NCBI GenBank assembly: GCA_024234875.1
Contig: JACKNM010000015.1
Span: forward strand, 62,001-126,000
Direction of reading: 5' to 3'
Length of the DNA stretch: 64,000 nt
Origin: Ectothiorhodospiraceae bacterium
GTDB taxonomy: Bacteria > Pseudomonadota > Gammaproteobacteria > HK1
A program made the position numbers and the translations under genes. Positions 18,002 through 27,702 of this stretch are shown here, piece after piece (positions within the stretch are counted from its first letter, which is position 1; each line of letters opens with the position of its first letter). The notes under the pieces are model-generated. The model searched no databases. It saw nothing but the letters and a program-made list of their open reading frames with translations, and was not told the origin of the DNA.

Positions 18002-18691
18002 GTGTCGATGGACGACGGTGCGGAGCTGTGGGCCGCGGTGCGACTCACCGTCGAGCTGGCGGTGGTGACGACGCTCGTGCTCCTGGTGATCGGAACACCG
18101 ATCGCCTGGTGGCTGGCCCGCTCGCGCGCGGCGTGGAAGGAGGCGGTCGCGGCGGTGGTCGCGCTTCCACTGGTGCTGCCGCCGACGGTGTTGGGGTTCT
18201 ACGCGCTGATCCTGCTCGGGCCGGACGGCCCGGGGGGCTGGGTGGCGGGCCTGTTCGGCGGTCGCTCGCTCGCATTCACCTTCGAGGGGCTGGTCATCGG
18301 CTCGGTGCTGTACTCCTTGCCGTTCGTGGTGCAGCCGATCCGCAACGCGTTCGAGTCGTTCGGACCGCGGCCGCTGGAGGTGGCGGCCACGCTGCGGGCG
18401 GGTCCGCGAGACGCGTTCTGGTCGGTCGCGGTGCCGTTGGCGCGTCCTGGTTTCGTCACCGGAGCGGTCCTCGGCTTCGCCCACACCGTCGGCGAGTTCG
18501 GCGTGGTGCTGATGATCGGCGGCGGCATCCCTGGCGAGACGAAGGTCCTGTCCGTCGCCATCTACGACTACGTCGAGACCTTGCAGTGGACCAAGGCGCA
18601 CATGCTCGCCGGCGGGATGCTGGTCTTCGCCTTCGCCGTGATTCTGGGGATGCTCGTGCTCGAGAAGCGCCTCGCGCGGCGCCTGCGATGA
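18002..18691 (+). CDS. modB: Molybdate ABC importer permease ModB
   Basis: 229 residues (GTG 18002; ATG 18008 is an equal choice). Five or six membrane segments with PLVLPPTVLGFYALILLG and the coupling loop EVAATLRAGPRDAFWSVAVPLARPG. GEFGVVLMIGGGIPGETK is characteristic of ModB. It starts 6 bp after modA, and its stop overlaps the start of modC (ATGA). Confidence 0.95.
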   Translation: MSMDDGAELWAAVRLTVELAVVTTLVLLVIGTPIAWWLARSRAAWKEAVAAVVALPLVLPPTVLGFYALILLGPDGPGGWVAGLFGGRSLAFTFEGLVIGSVLYSLPFVVQPIRNAFESFGPRPLEVAATLRAGPRDAFWSVAVPLARPGFVTGAVLGFAHTVGEFGVVLMIGGGIPGETKVLSVAIYDYVETLQWTKAHMLAGGMLVFAFAVILGMLVLEKRLARRLR

Positions 18692-19767
18692 GCGGCCCGA
18701 GCTCGATCGAGGTTCGGCTCACGGGGGCGCTCGGCACCTTCGCACTGGCCGCCGAGTTCGAGGCGCCGGCCACCGGGATCGTCGCTCTGGTCGGCCCATC
18801 GGGCTGTGGGAAGACGACGATTCTGCGCTGCGTGGCCGGACTGCTGCGCCTGCACGGATCGCTGCGTGTGCGCGGCGAGGTGTGGCAGGACGATGCGCGC
18901 GGCATCTTCCTGCCCCCGCACGCACGGCCCATCGGGTACGTCTTCCAGGAGCCGAGCCTGTTTCCACATCTGTCGGTGCGCGGGAATCTCGAGTTCGGCT
19001 TGCGGCGCGTGCCGAGTGCCGAGCGGCGTCTGCGGCTGGAGGATGTGGCCGACCTGCTCGGCGTCAGCGGCTTCCTCGACCGCGACCCGGCGAGCCTCTC
19101 CGGCGGGCAGCGCCAGCGCGTCGCGATTGCTCGCGCGCTGCTCGCGAGCCCGCGCCTGTTGCTGATGGATGAGCCACTGGCCTCTCTCGACCGCGCGAGC
19201 AAGCGCGAGATCCTGCCGTATCTGGAGCATCTGCGGGCGACGCTCGACATCCCGACCCTCTACGTGAGTCACTCACCGGACGAGGTCGCGAGGCTCGCCG
19301 ATCATCTGGTGAGCATCGGGGCGGGCAGCGTGCGGGCGAGCGGGCCGATCGCCGAGATGCTGACCCGAATGGATCTCGCCCGGGAGCAGGGCGCCGATGC
19401 CGAGGCGGTGGTCGACGCCACCGTCACCGGGCACGACGCCGAGTTCGAGCTCACCGCGCTCGCCTTCTCCGGCGGAACCTTTCTGGTGACGCGGACCGCC
19501 CACCCGATCGGGCAGCGGGTGCGACTGCGCGTGCTGGCCCGTGACGCGAGCCTGACGCTCGAGCACCAGACCGGGACCAGCATCCTGAACATCTTTCCGG
19601 CGGTGGTCGACGAGGTCGTCACCGACGGCGCCTCCCAGACCGTGCGTCTCGACGTCGGTGGCACCCCCTTGCTCGCACGCATCACCCGCAAGTCGGGTGC
19701 CACCCTCGGCATCGAGCCCGGTCGGCCGGTCCACGTCCAGGTCAAGGCGGTCGCGCTGGTGGACTGA
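18688..19767 (+). CDS. modC: Molybdate ABC importer ATPase ModC
   Basis: 359 residues from ATG 18688. Walker A GPSGCGKTTIL; signature LSGGQRQR; Walker B LLLMDEPLASLD; switch histidine YVSHSPDEV. Residues about 290-355 form the regulatory MOP/TOBE domain of ModC (GTSILNIFPAVVDEV...VHVQVKAVAL). It completes ridA-modABC. The 100 bp after it (19768-19867) separates it from the convergent CobW gene and holds no obvious terminator. Confidence 0.95.
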   Translation: MSGPSSIEVRLTGALGTFALAAEFEAPATGIVALVGPSGCGKTTILRCVAGLLRLHGSLRVRGEVWQDDARGIFLPPHARPIGYVFQEPSLFPHLSVRGNLEFGLRRVPSAERRLRLEDVADLLGVSGFLDRDPASLSGGQRQRVAIARALLASPRLLLMDEPLASLDRASKREILPYLEHLRATLDIPTLYVSHSPDEVARLADHLVSIGAGSVRASGPIAEMLTRMDLAREQGADAEAVVDATVTGHDAEFELTALAFSGGTFLVTRTAHPIGQRVRLRVLARDASLTLEHQTGTSILNIFPAVVDEVVTDGASQTVRLDVGGTPLLARITRKSGATLGIEPGRPVHVQVKAVALVD

Positions 19768-19867
19768 TCGGTGTCGCGGTGGGGTCGGACTGGGGCAGAC
19801 CGGCTGAGCCTCGGCGGCTCGATGCGCGTGGAGCACCGCGTCGGACGCCCGAGCCCTGGCTGCCGCG

Positions 19868-20887
<1,020 letters not shown>

Positions 20888-21269
20888 CTCGGTCGTTCTC
20901 CGTGTCGAGGTGGTCGGGGTCCGGCTTCGGGGGGCTCGGACTTGCCTTGACCTGGTTTTGGGTGCACGCTGTCTCAACTATAGGCCAGGTTCGAATCGAA
21001 AAACGGGATGCAGAACATGTGCGCTCGCCATCACCGCCTCGGTCGGTCGGGCTGTACCGGCCGCGGTCGGGGCCGTGCGCCAGGTGAGCGCAGCTGCGAG
21101 CCGCGGCCTCGCCCGTCCCGAGGCCGCACCACGGGAAGGTCACTGGTGTCGAGGACCTTCCTCGGTACCGGCCCGCCCGCGTCGAGCCCCGCTCCGGCAC
21201 GGCCAGGTGGCCGCACATTCCTATAACCGAACGCCGGAGCGCCACACCGACCCGAAGGAGGAAGCCATC
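20888..21269. other. Divergent control region, no gene seen
   Basis: 382 bp between the CobW gene and the Fe3+-type importer. A TATAGT box (20982-20977, minus strand) could serve CobW, and a TATAAC at about 21220 could serve the importer. ACCTGG and CCAGGT form widely spaced arms around 20951-20990. A GGTTCGAATC string at about 20988 recalls a tRNA T-loop but has no pairing stems. I see no riboswitch. Confidence 0.3.
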
Positions 21270-22310
21270 ATGTCTCGGACCGTCGCCTGGCGCCGATCGC
21301 GCCGCTCGTTCCTTCACGACACTGGCATCGCCCTGGGCGCCACCGCGCTCGCCGGGCTGTTCCCGCCGAGCGCGCGGGCCCAGACCGAGCTCGTCTGGTA
21401 CAGCGCCCTCTCGGTCAAGGCGTCGGACGACCTGTTGAAGCGGTGGAGCGAGAAGGCAGGCGTCCCCGCGCGCTACTTCCGGGCCGGCGGGTTGAAGCTC
21501 GCGCAGAAGTTCGAGCAGGAGGTGAAGGCCGGCCAGGTCGCGGCCTCCGTCGTCTCGACCGCGATTCCCAGCCTCATCGCGCGCTGGGCCAGGGAAGGCA
21601 TCATCCTCCGTCACGACAGTCCCGAGTTCGCCGCCTACCCGGCGGCGACCGTGGTCGATGGCTACGCCGGCCCACTGACGGCGGATGCGCAGAGCCCGGC
21701 CTACAACACCGAGCTGGTGAGCGCCGAGGAGGCGCCCAAGCACTGGGAGGATCTGCTCGACCCCAAGTGGAAGGGAAAGATGACGATGGTCGACGCCACC
21801 GCCAGCGGTGGTGCGCTCCACTGGTACTCGGCGTTACGCAAGGAGCTCGGCCTCGAGTTCATGAAGAAGCTGGCCGCGCAAGACATCCTGGTGCGTACCG
21901 GCGGCGGCAACACCATCAACGCCCTGATCTCTGGTGAGCGCTCTATTGCGGTGGTCCTGGCGCAGTACCACGCGCTACGTCCGATCTCGCAGGGTGCGGC
22001 GCTGCGTCTGATCACCCCGGAGGAAGGGGTGCCGATCAACTACAACCAGATCTTCGTGCCGGCGGCCGCACCCAGCCCGGAGCTCGGCAAGCAGTTCATG
22101 GACTACGCGCTCAGCCGCGACGCGCAGCAGTTCCTCGGCGCGACCTACTTCACCGGCTCGTTCCGCGGGGATCTCCCCCCGGGGTCGGGTGACACCGGAG
22201 CCCGACCCCTGAGCGAGGTGCGGGCGATCCGCAGCTCGCCGGACGACATGCAGGAGTTCTTCGACAAGCAGGTCGAGCTGTCCCAGGAGTACGCGAGCCT
22301 GTTCAAGTGA
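21270..22310 (+). CDS. Fe3+-type ABC importer, Tat-exported substrate-binding protein
   Basis: 346 residues from ATG 21270 with strong AAGGAGG. The N-terminus RRSRRSFLHDTGIALGATAL is a twin-arginine signal, ending PSARAQT. The mature protein starts ELVWYSALSVKASDDLLKRW, as in AfuA/FbpA/spermidine-putrescine-like class-II binding proteins, and has LLDPKWKGKMTMVDATASGG. Many members bind organic anions or polyamines rather than iron. Tat export hints at folding before export or an unusual ligand. It is first of a ten-kilobase run of co-oriented genes. Confidence 0.88.
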   Translation: MSRTVAWRRSRRSFLHDTGIALGATALAGLFPPSARAQTELVWYSALSVKASDDLLKRWSEKAGVPARYFRAGGLKLAQKFEQEVKAGQVAASVVSTAIPSLIARWAREGIILRHDSPEFAAYPAATVVDGYAGPLTADAQSPAYNTELVSAEEAPKHWEDLLDPKWKGKMTMVDATASGGALHWYSALRKELGLEFMKKLAAQDILVRTGGGNTINALISGERSIAVVLAQYHALRPISQGAALRLITPEEGVPINYNQIFVPAAAPSPELGKQFMDYALSRDAQQFLGATYFTGSFRGDLPPGSGDTGARPLSEVRAIRSSPDDMQEFFDKQVELSQEYASLFK

Positions 22311-22340
22311 GCTCGGCGAGGAGGGTGGTCGTGGTCGAGT

Positions 22341-24086
22341 GTGGCTGAGGGCACGGGAAGGATGGCCGGGGCCGCCACCGCGGATGCCGGGCGCGTGCAG
22401 GGGCGGATTCGCGCGTACTCGTTGCGCGACCCGCTCCTGTACGTGCAGGGCGCGGTCATCCTCCTGCTGTGTGTGCTCATTCTCTACCCGGTGTGGATCC
22501 TGTTCGACGTGTCGGTGCGGGATCTCGACGGCGAGCTGAGCCTTCGCTGGTACATGGAGGCCTATACCAACGCCCGGAACTACAGCGCGATCGCCAACAC
22601 CGTCATCGTCGCGAGCGGTGCGGCTGCCATCGCTGCGGTCGCCGGGACGTTCCTCGCCTGGGCGGTGGTGCGCACCGACATGCCCGGGCGCGGTCTCGTC
22701 GAGGTCGCGGCCATCGTGCCCTTCATCTCGACGCCGTTCATCGGCGCGCTCGCGTGGATTCTGCTCGGCAGTCCCCAGGTCGGGCTGCTGAACCAACTCT
22801 GGGGCTTCCTGGGCGGCACCGGCCCGCTGATCGACATCTACTCCCTCGGCGGGATCATCTTCGTCATCGCCCTCTACGAGATGCCCTTCGTGTTCGTGAT
22901 GGTGGGCGGTGCGCTTCGCTCGATGGACCCGACGCTCGAGGAGGCGTCGCTCGCCTCCGGTGCGAGCCTGCTGCAGACCACGCTACGAGTGACGTTGCCG
23001 CTGGTCCTGCCTGCGATCCTCGCCAGCGGCTTGCTGGTGTTCGTGCTCGCGGCCGAGCAGTTCGGCGTGCCCGCGGTGCTCGGTACGCCGTCGCGCATCC
23101 GAGTGCTCACCACCAGCATCGTCGAGACCCAGAACTTCTACCCGCCGCGTTACGGATTGGGCGCGGCGCTGTGCGTCACGCTGTTCGTCATCGCCCTGGT
23201 CGGGCTGTGGCTGCAACGGCGAATCCTCGCGGGGCGCTCGTTCACCACCGTCGGTGGCAAGGGCGCGCATCCGCGCCGGGTCCAGCTCGGACGCTGGCGG
23301 TGGGTGCTGCTCGCGGTGTGCGCGAGCTACCTGTTGCTGGCCGTGGTGCTGCCGTTCGCCACCATCTTCGTCAGCTCGATTCGCACCCACTGGACCGCGG
23401 ACTTCCGCTGGGAGCAGTTCACCGTCGAGCACTACCGCTGGGTGCTGCTCGACTATCCGATCACCCAGCACGCGATCGTCAACAGTCTGTTCCTCGGCGT
23501 GGTCGGGGCGACGGTGACCATGATCCTCTGCGCACTGGTGTCGTTCCTGTCCCTGCGCACCCGTCTGCCGGGGCGGCACCTGCTCGACTACCTCAGCATC
23601 CTGCCGCTCGGCTTTCCCGGCGTGGTGCTCGCGTTCGGCTTGTTGCAAGCGTGGATCACGCCGCCCCTGGTCCTCTACGGCACCATCTGGATCCTGTTCA
23701 TCGCCTACGTCACGCGCTACATCCCGATCGGCGTGCGCGCGACCTCCGCCACCCTGGTCCAGATCCATCCCGAGCTCGAGGAGTCTTCGCTGGCGAGCGG
23801 GGCGGGTTGGCTGCGCACGTTTCGCAGCATCACCTTGCCGCTGCTCAAGCCGGGCATCGTCGCCGGGTGGGCGCTGCTGTTCGTGGCGTTCACGCGCGAG
23901 CTCAGTGCGTCCATCTTGCTCTACTCGCCCGGCAAGGAGGTGCTCTCCGTGGCCATCTACGACCTCTACCAGAACGGCCAGTTCCGGGAGATCTCCGCGC
24001 TGGCCTTCATGCAGATCGCGGTCTCGCTGGTCATCCTCGGCATCGCCAAGTGGGTGACCGGCTTGGACCGGGCGCCAGGGCGATGA
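22341..24086 (+). CDS. Fe3+-type ABC importer, double-domain permease
   Basis: 581 residues (GTG 22341; ATG 22362 is an alternative). Two permease halves in one chain, each with a coupling loop: SMDPTLEEASLASGASLLQT (about 195-215) and HPELEESSLASGAGWLRTF (about 475-495). There are about 12 membrane helices. This FbpB-like arrangement suits the binding protein 30 bp upstream and the ATPase that overlaps its stop. Confidence 0.92.
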   Translation: MAEGTGRMAGAATADAGRVQGRIRAYSLRDPLLYVQGAVILLLCVLILYPVWILFDVSVRDLDGELSLRWYMEAYTNARNYSAIANTVIVASGAAAIAAVAGTFLAWAVVRTDMPGRGLVEVAAIVPFISTPFIGALAWILLGSPQVGLLNQLWGFLGGTGPLIDIYSLGGIIFVIALYEMPFVFVMVGGALRSMDPTLEEASLASGASLLQTTLRVTLPLVLPAILASGLLVFVLAAEQFGVPAVLGTPSRIRVLTTSIVETQNFYPPRYGLGAALCVTLFVIALVGLWLQRRILAGRSFTTVGGKGAHPRRVQLGRWRWVLLAVCASYLLLAVVLPFATIFVSSIRTHWTADFRWEQFTVEHYRWVLLDYPITQHAIVNSLFLGVVGATVTMILCALVSFLSLRTRLPGRHLLDYLSILPLGFPGVVLAFGLLQAWITPPLVLYGTIWILFIAYVTRYIPIGVRATSATLVQIHPELEESSLASGAGWLRTFRSITLPLLKPGIVAGWALLFVAFTRELSASILLYSPGKEVLSVAIYDLYQNGQFREISALAFMQIAVSLVILGIAKWVTGLDRAPGR

Positions 24087-25201
24087 GCACGGTGGCCGGC
24101 GGCGCTGGTCTCGACGTCAGCAACCTCGTCACCCGCTACGGCACGGTGCTGGCGGTCAACGACGTCTCGTTCCACGTTGCTCCCGGGGAGTTCGTCTCGC
24201 TGCTCGGCCCGAGTGGTTGTGGCAAGACCACGACGCTTCGCTGCATCGCGGGTTTCGAGCGGCCCGACCAGGGCCGAATCAGCATCGACGGTGAGACGGT
24301 GACCGATGCCGAGACCGGCGAGTTCACGCCGCCGAATCGCCGCCATTTCGGGATGGTGTTCCAGTCCTACGCCATCTGGCCCCACATGAGTGTGATGGAC
24401 AATGTGGCCTATCCGCTGCGCGTGCGCGGCGGTCTCTCTCGTCCCGCCGTTCGGGAGCGCACCCTACAGGCCCTGACCACGGTAGGCCTCGGCGGGTTCG
24501 AGTCGCGCTTCCCGACCCAGCTCTCCGGTGGACAGCAGCAACGCGTAGCGCTCGCCCGCGCGCTGGTGATGGAACCTCGCCTGCTGCTGTTCGACGAGCC
24601 TCTGAGCAACCTCGACGCCAAGCTGCGCGAGCGGATGCGGTTCGAGCTGATCGAGATCCAGAGCGCGCTCGGCATCCCGGCGGTGTACGTGACCCACGAC
24701 CAGGCCGAGGCGATGGTCATGAGCAGCCGGGTCATCGTGATGGAGCGCGGGGAGATCGCGCAGGAGGGTTCGCCCGAGCAGATCTACGCGCGTCCGAGGA
24801 CGCGCTTCGTCGCCGACTTCATCGGCCTCAGCAACTTCCTCGACGCCGAGATCGTCGAGGCAGCCGAGGCCGGGCAGTGGCGATGCCGCAGCGTGCTCGG
24901 GGCGCACCGATGCCGCGGCAGCGGTGACCATCATCCGGGGCAGCGCGTGGTGCTCGCGATCCGTCCCGAGCGCATCGAGCTCGGCCAGGAGCCGTTCCCC
25001 GAGGGTGACGGCTTTCGCGCCACCGTGCAGGGGCGGTACTTCCTCGGCCCCTACGTCGAGTACTTCCTCGAGCTCGGTGAGCAGCGGTTGCGTGTGCAGC
25101 GCCGGTCGTCCCTGTCCGTTCCCCTCGGGGGGCAGGTCCACGCCCGGGTGCACGCCGAGGACTGTCAGATCGTGGCCAGCGACGGCGCGCCGAGCGCATG
25201 A
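24083..25201 (+). CDS. Fe3+/polyamine-type ABC importer ATPase
   Basis: 372 residues from ATG 24083, overlapping the permease stop as ATGA. Walker A GPSGCGKTTTL; signature LSGGQQQR; Walker B LLLFDEPLSNLDAKLRERM; VTHDQAEAM. A C-terminal TOBE-like domain (VVLAIRPERIELG) follows. The linker before it has a Cys/His-rich patch (CRSVLGAHRCRG), which is unusual for the family. The LVIVD gene starts 49 bp downstream and is probably part of the same transcript. Confidence 0.92.
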   Translation: MSTVAGGAGLDVSNLVTRYGTVLAVNDVSFHVAPGEFVSLLGPSGCGKTTTLRCIAGFERPDQGRISIDGETVTDAETGEFTPPNRRHFGMVFQSYAIWPHMSVMDNVAYPLRVRGGLSRPAVRERTLQALTTVGLGGFESRFPTQLSGGQQQRVALARALVMEPRLLLFDEPLSNLDAKLRERMRFELIEIQSALGIPAVYVTHDQAEAMVMSSRVIVMERGEIAQEGSPEQIYARPRTRFVADFIGLSNFLDAEIVEAAEAGQWRCRSVLGAHRCRGSGDHHPGQRVVLAIRPERIELGQEPFPEGDGFRATVQGRYFLGPYVEYFLELGEQRLRVQRRSSLSVPLGGQVHARVHAEDCQIVASDGAPSA

Positions 25202-25250
25202 GGGCGCGCGTTGCACCCCCGAGGTTCCGACCCATCGACGAGGATTGACC

Positions 25251-26576
25251 ATGGCCAGTGTGCACCACGAGGTTCCGTTGTCGCGAAACGTCGACCGCCT
25301 ATCTCGGCTCGAGCTTCCGGGCGCGGGCCAGGTCTATGTCGATGGGCATCACGCGTACGTCGGGCACATTCCCAATCCGGAGCGGCTCGGCACGTCCATC
25401 CTCGACGTCTCCGATCCCCGCAAGCCGAGAATCGTCGCCCAGATCACGCTCGACGATCCGTCGTCCCACAGTCACAAGGCGCGGGTGGTGGGCGACCTCA
25501 TGATCGTCAACAGCGAGCGCAACATGACCCCGATCGGGCGTAAGGCCGACGAGCTGCCGGGGCTGCGCGCGACCCTTCGCGACCAGCTCGGCCGCGATCC
25601 GACGCACCGCGAGCTGGCCGACAAGCTGGGCGTCCAGGAGTCCGACATCCCGGCGGTGGAGGAGGCCGAGCGCAACCCCTATGACCAGGGCGGCTTCAAG
25701 CTCTACGACGTCTCCGACCGTAGTGCGCCGAAGCTCATCCACTTCGAGAAGACCCACGGTATCGGGGTGCACCGCTTCGACATGGACGCCGACCACGCCT
25801 ACATCTCGACCGAGATGCCCGGCTACGTCGGCAACATCCTGGTCATCTACGACATTCGCGATCCGGCGCGCCCGCAGGAGGTGTCGCGCTGGTGGCTTCC
25901 GGGCCAGCATCTGGCCGGCGGTGAGGTACCGACCTGGCCCGGGCGCCAGAACCGGTTGCACCACACGGTGCGGGTCGGCGACCGCCTGTTCGCGGGGGTC
26001 TGGCACGCAGGCGTGCGCATCATCGACGTCTCCGACATCCGTGCCCCGCGCACCATCGGCGCCTACAACTACCACCCGCCGTTTCCGGAGCCCTCGCACA
26101 CCTTCATGGGGTTGCCGGTGCGCATCGACGGACGCGACATCGCCATCGCCATCGACGAGGAGGACCACGCGCACAGCGCCGACGAGATGGTGCGTCGCCG
26201 AGGACGGCCCCACGGCTCGCTGTGGACGTTCGACATCAGCGACGTGTCGGCGATTCAGCCGCTCGCGATGTTCGAGGTCAGTGAGCTGGACAGCCCATGG
26301 AGCCGCGCCGCGCCCGGCCGGTTCGGTGCCCACCAGTTCCAGGAGCACATGAAGGGCGGGGACACGATGGTGTATTGCGCCTGGTTCTCGGGCGGGTTGC
26401 GAATCGTCGACGTGGCGGATCCCGGCGCGCCGCAGGAGGTCGGGCACTTCATACCCGAGCCCGCGCGCGGGCGGGTCGCGCCGCAGACGAACGACGTCGA
26501 CGTCGACGACCGCGGGCTCGTCTACATCGTGGACCGCTACACCGGGTTCGACGTTCTGGAGTTCCACCGGCCCTGA
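25251..26576 (+). CDS. LVIVD-repeat beta-propeller protein with sigma-factor-like insertion
   Basis: 441 residues from ATG 25251, no signal peptide, so cytoplasmic. Propeller-blade strands repeat as ILDVSDPRKPRIVAQI, LYDVSDRSAPKLIHFE, IYDIRDPARPQEVSRW, IIDVSDIRAPRTIGAY, TFDISDVSAIQPLAMF and IVDVADPGAPQEVGHF (LVIVD family). Conserved histidine-rich spots (RLHHTVRVG, YHPPFPEPSHTFMG, GRFGAHQFQEH) are shared with the paralogue at 32987. Residues about 95-145 interrupt blade 2 with LRDQLGRDPTHRELADKLGV, which looks like region 3 of a sigma-70 factor. The family has no established activity; a metal-dependent enzyme is possible by analogy with selenium-binding-protein propellers. It follows the ABC importer closely. 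Confidence 0.85.
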   Translation: MASVHHEVPLSRNVDRLSRLELPGAGQVYVDGHHAYVGHIPNPERLGTSILDVSDPRKPRIVAQITLDDPSSHSHKARVVGDLMIVNSERNMTPIGRKADELPGLRATLRDQLGRDPTHRELADKLGVQESDIPAVEEAERNPYDQGGFKLYDVSDRSAPKLIHFEKTHGIGVHRFDMDADHAYISTEMPGYVGNILVIYDIRDPARPQEVSRWWLPGQHLAGGEVPTWPGRQNRLHHTVRVGDRLFAGVWHAGVRIIDVSDIRAPRTIGAYNYHPPFPEPSHTFMGLPVRIDGRDIAIAIDEEDHAHSADEMVRRRGRPHGSLWTFDISDVSAIQPLAMFEVSELDSPWSRAAPGRFGAHQFQEHMKGGDTMVYCAWFSGGLRIVDVADPGAPQEVGHFIPEPARGRVAPQTNDVDVDDRGLVYIVDRYTGFDVLEFHRP

Positions 26577-26591
26577 CGGCGGTTCGCCGTC
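26575..26591 (+). terminator. Hairpin directly after the first LVIVD gene
   Basis: GACGGCG-gtt-CGCCGTC is a perfect 7-bp stem with a 3-nt loop, overlapping the stop codon. There is no T-run, so it may slow decay or attenuate rather than end transcription before the aldo/keto reductase gene. Confidence 0.4.
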
Positions 26592-26627
26592 TCGGCGTCG
26601 ATTCATCCTGGAGACGCGGGAGCGAAG

Positions 26628-27614
26628 ATGCAGCACAGACGACTCGGGCGACTCGGCCTCACGGTACCGGCGATCGGCTTCGGCTGCGCGTCGCTGTCGT
26701 CCGCCTACGGACCTTCGGTCGACGACGAGTCGGTGGCGGTCATTCACCACGCCATCGACATCGGGGTGAATCTCCTCGACACCTCGGACGCATACGGGAA
26801 CGGCCACAACGAGACGCTGGTCGGGCGCGCCATCGAGGGGCGGCGCCACGAGGTGATCCTGTGCTCGAAGTTCGGCAACAAGCGCGGGACCGACGGCGCG
26901 CGGCTCGGTGCCGACGGGCGGCCGGAGCACGTGATCGCGTCGTGCGACGCGAGCCTCCGTCGCCTGGGTGTCGACGTCATCGACCTCTACTACCAGCACC
27001 GGGTGGATCCGACGGTTCCCATCGAGGACACCTTCGGGGCGGTGAAACGGCTGATCGAGGCAGGGAAGGTTCGCTTCGCCGGCATGTGCGAGGCGGGTGC
27101 GCAGACCATCCGGCGGGCCCACGCGGTGCAGCCGATCACGGCGCTGGAAAGCGAGTACTCCCTTTGGACGCGCGACATGGAGACCGAGATCCTGCCGACC
27201 TGCCGGGAGCTCGGGATCGGGTTCGTCGCCTACTCGCCACTCGGGCGTGGCTTCCTCGCGGCGACCATCCGCTCACCCGAGGACCTGCATCCGGGTGAGC
27301 GCCGCCACGAGCATCCGCGGTTCTTCCCCGAGAACATCGCGCGCAACGTCGGGCTGCTGAACGTCCTCGAGGCGGTGGCGGGCGAGGTCGAGGCGACGCC
27401 GGCCCAGGTGGCGTTGGCGTGGCTACTGAGTCGCGGCGACGACGTCGTGCCCATTCCGGCGACGCGACGTGCATCGCGCGTCGACGAGAACGCCCGGGCG
27501 GCGGACGTGTCGTTGAGCGCCGAGCAATGCGCGCGCCTCGAGGCCGTGTTTCGGCCCGGCGTGACCGCCGGCACGCGTTACCCCGAGAAGCAGCTGGGCA
27601 ACATGGGTCTGTGA
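26628..27614 (+). CDS. Aldo/keto reductase
   Basis: 328 residues. N-terminal LGRLGLTVPAIGFGCASLSS; catalytic tetrad tyrosine in LLDTSDAYGNGHNE; lysine in ILCSKFGNKRGT; DLYYQHRVDPTVPIEDT supplies the histidine; the C-terminal NADPH site reads PIPATRRASRVDENA. It matches the AKR13/YajO-type subgroup, which reduces aldehydes or ketones with NADPH. In this region it is probably a catabolic step for the compound imported by the flanking transporters. Confidence 0.92.
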   Translation: MQHRRLGRLGLTVPAIGFGCASLSSAYGPSVDDESVAVIHHAIDIGVNLLDTSDAYGNGHNETLVGRAIEGRRHEVILCSKFGNKRGTDGARLGADGRPEHVIASCDASLRRLGVDVIDLYYQHRVDPTVPIEDTFGAVKRLIEAGKVRFAGMCEAGAQTIRRAHAVQPITALESEYSLWTRDMETEILPTCRELGIGFVAYSPLGRGFLAATIRSPEDLHPGERRHEHPRFFPENIARNVGLLNVLEAVAGEVEATPAQVALAWLLSRGDDVVPIPATRRASRVDENARAADVSLSAEQCARLEAVFRPGVTAGTRYPEKQLGNMGL

Positions 27615-27660
27615 TGCGAGCCGCCGCCTGCGGGGCGGGGTTGGCACGGACCACCCACGG

Positions 27661-27676
27661 GTCCCCGCGAGGGGAC
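27661..27676 (+). other. GNRA-capped hairpin upstream of tctC
   Basis: GTCCCC-gcga-GGGGAC forms a 6-bp GC stem with a GCGA tetraloop, 27 bp before the tctC ATG at 27703. It could be the end of the aldo/keto reductase message or a stabilising 5' hairpin of tctC. The ribosome-binding site AGAGGAAGAGGAG lies after it. Confidence 0.3.
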
Positions 27677-27702
27677 GCACCAGAGGAAGAGGAGAAGTCG
27701 CG

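Noticed and set aside
20982..21005. tRNA gene suggested by GGTTCGAATC
   Set aside because: No acceptor, D or anticodon stem can be formed around it; the T-stem itself does not pair.
27641..27660. Sigma-54 promoter suggested by TGGCAC before tctC
   Set aside because: The -12 TTGCA element is missing at the required spacing.
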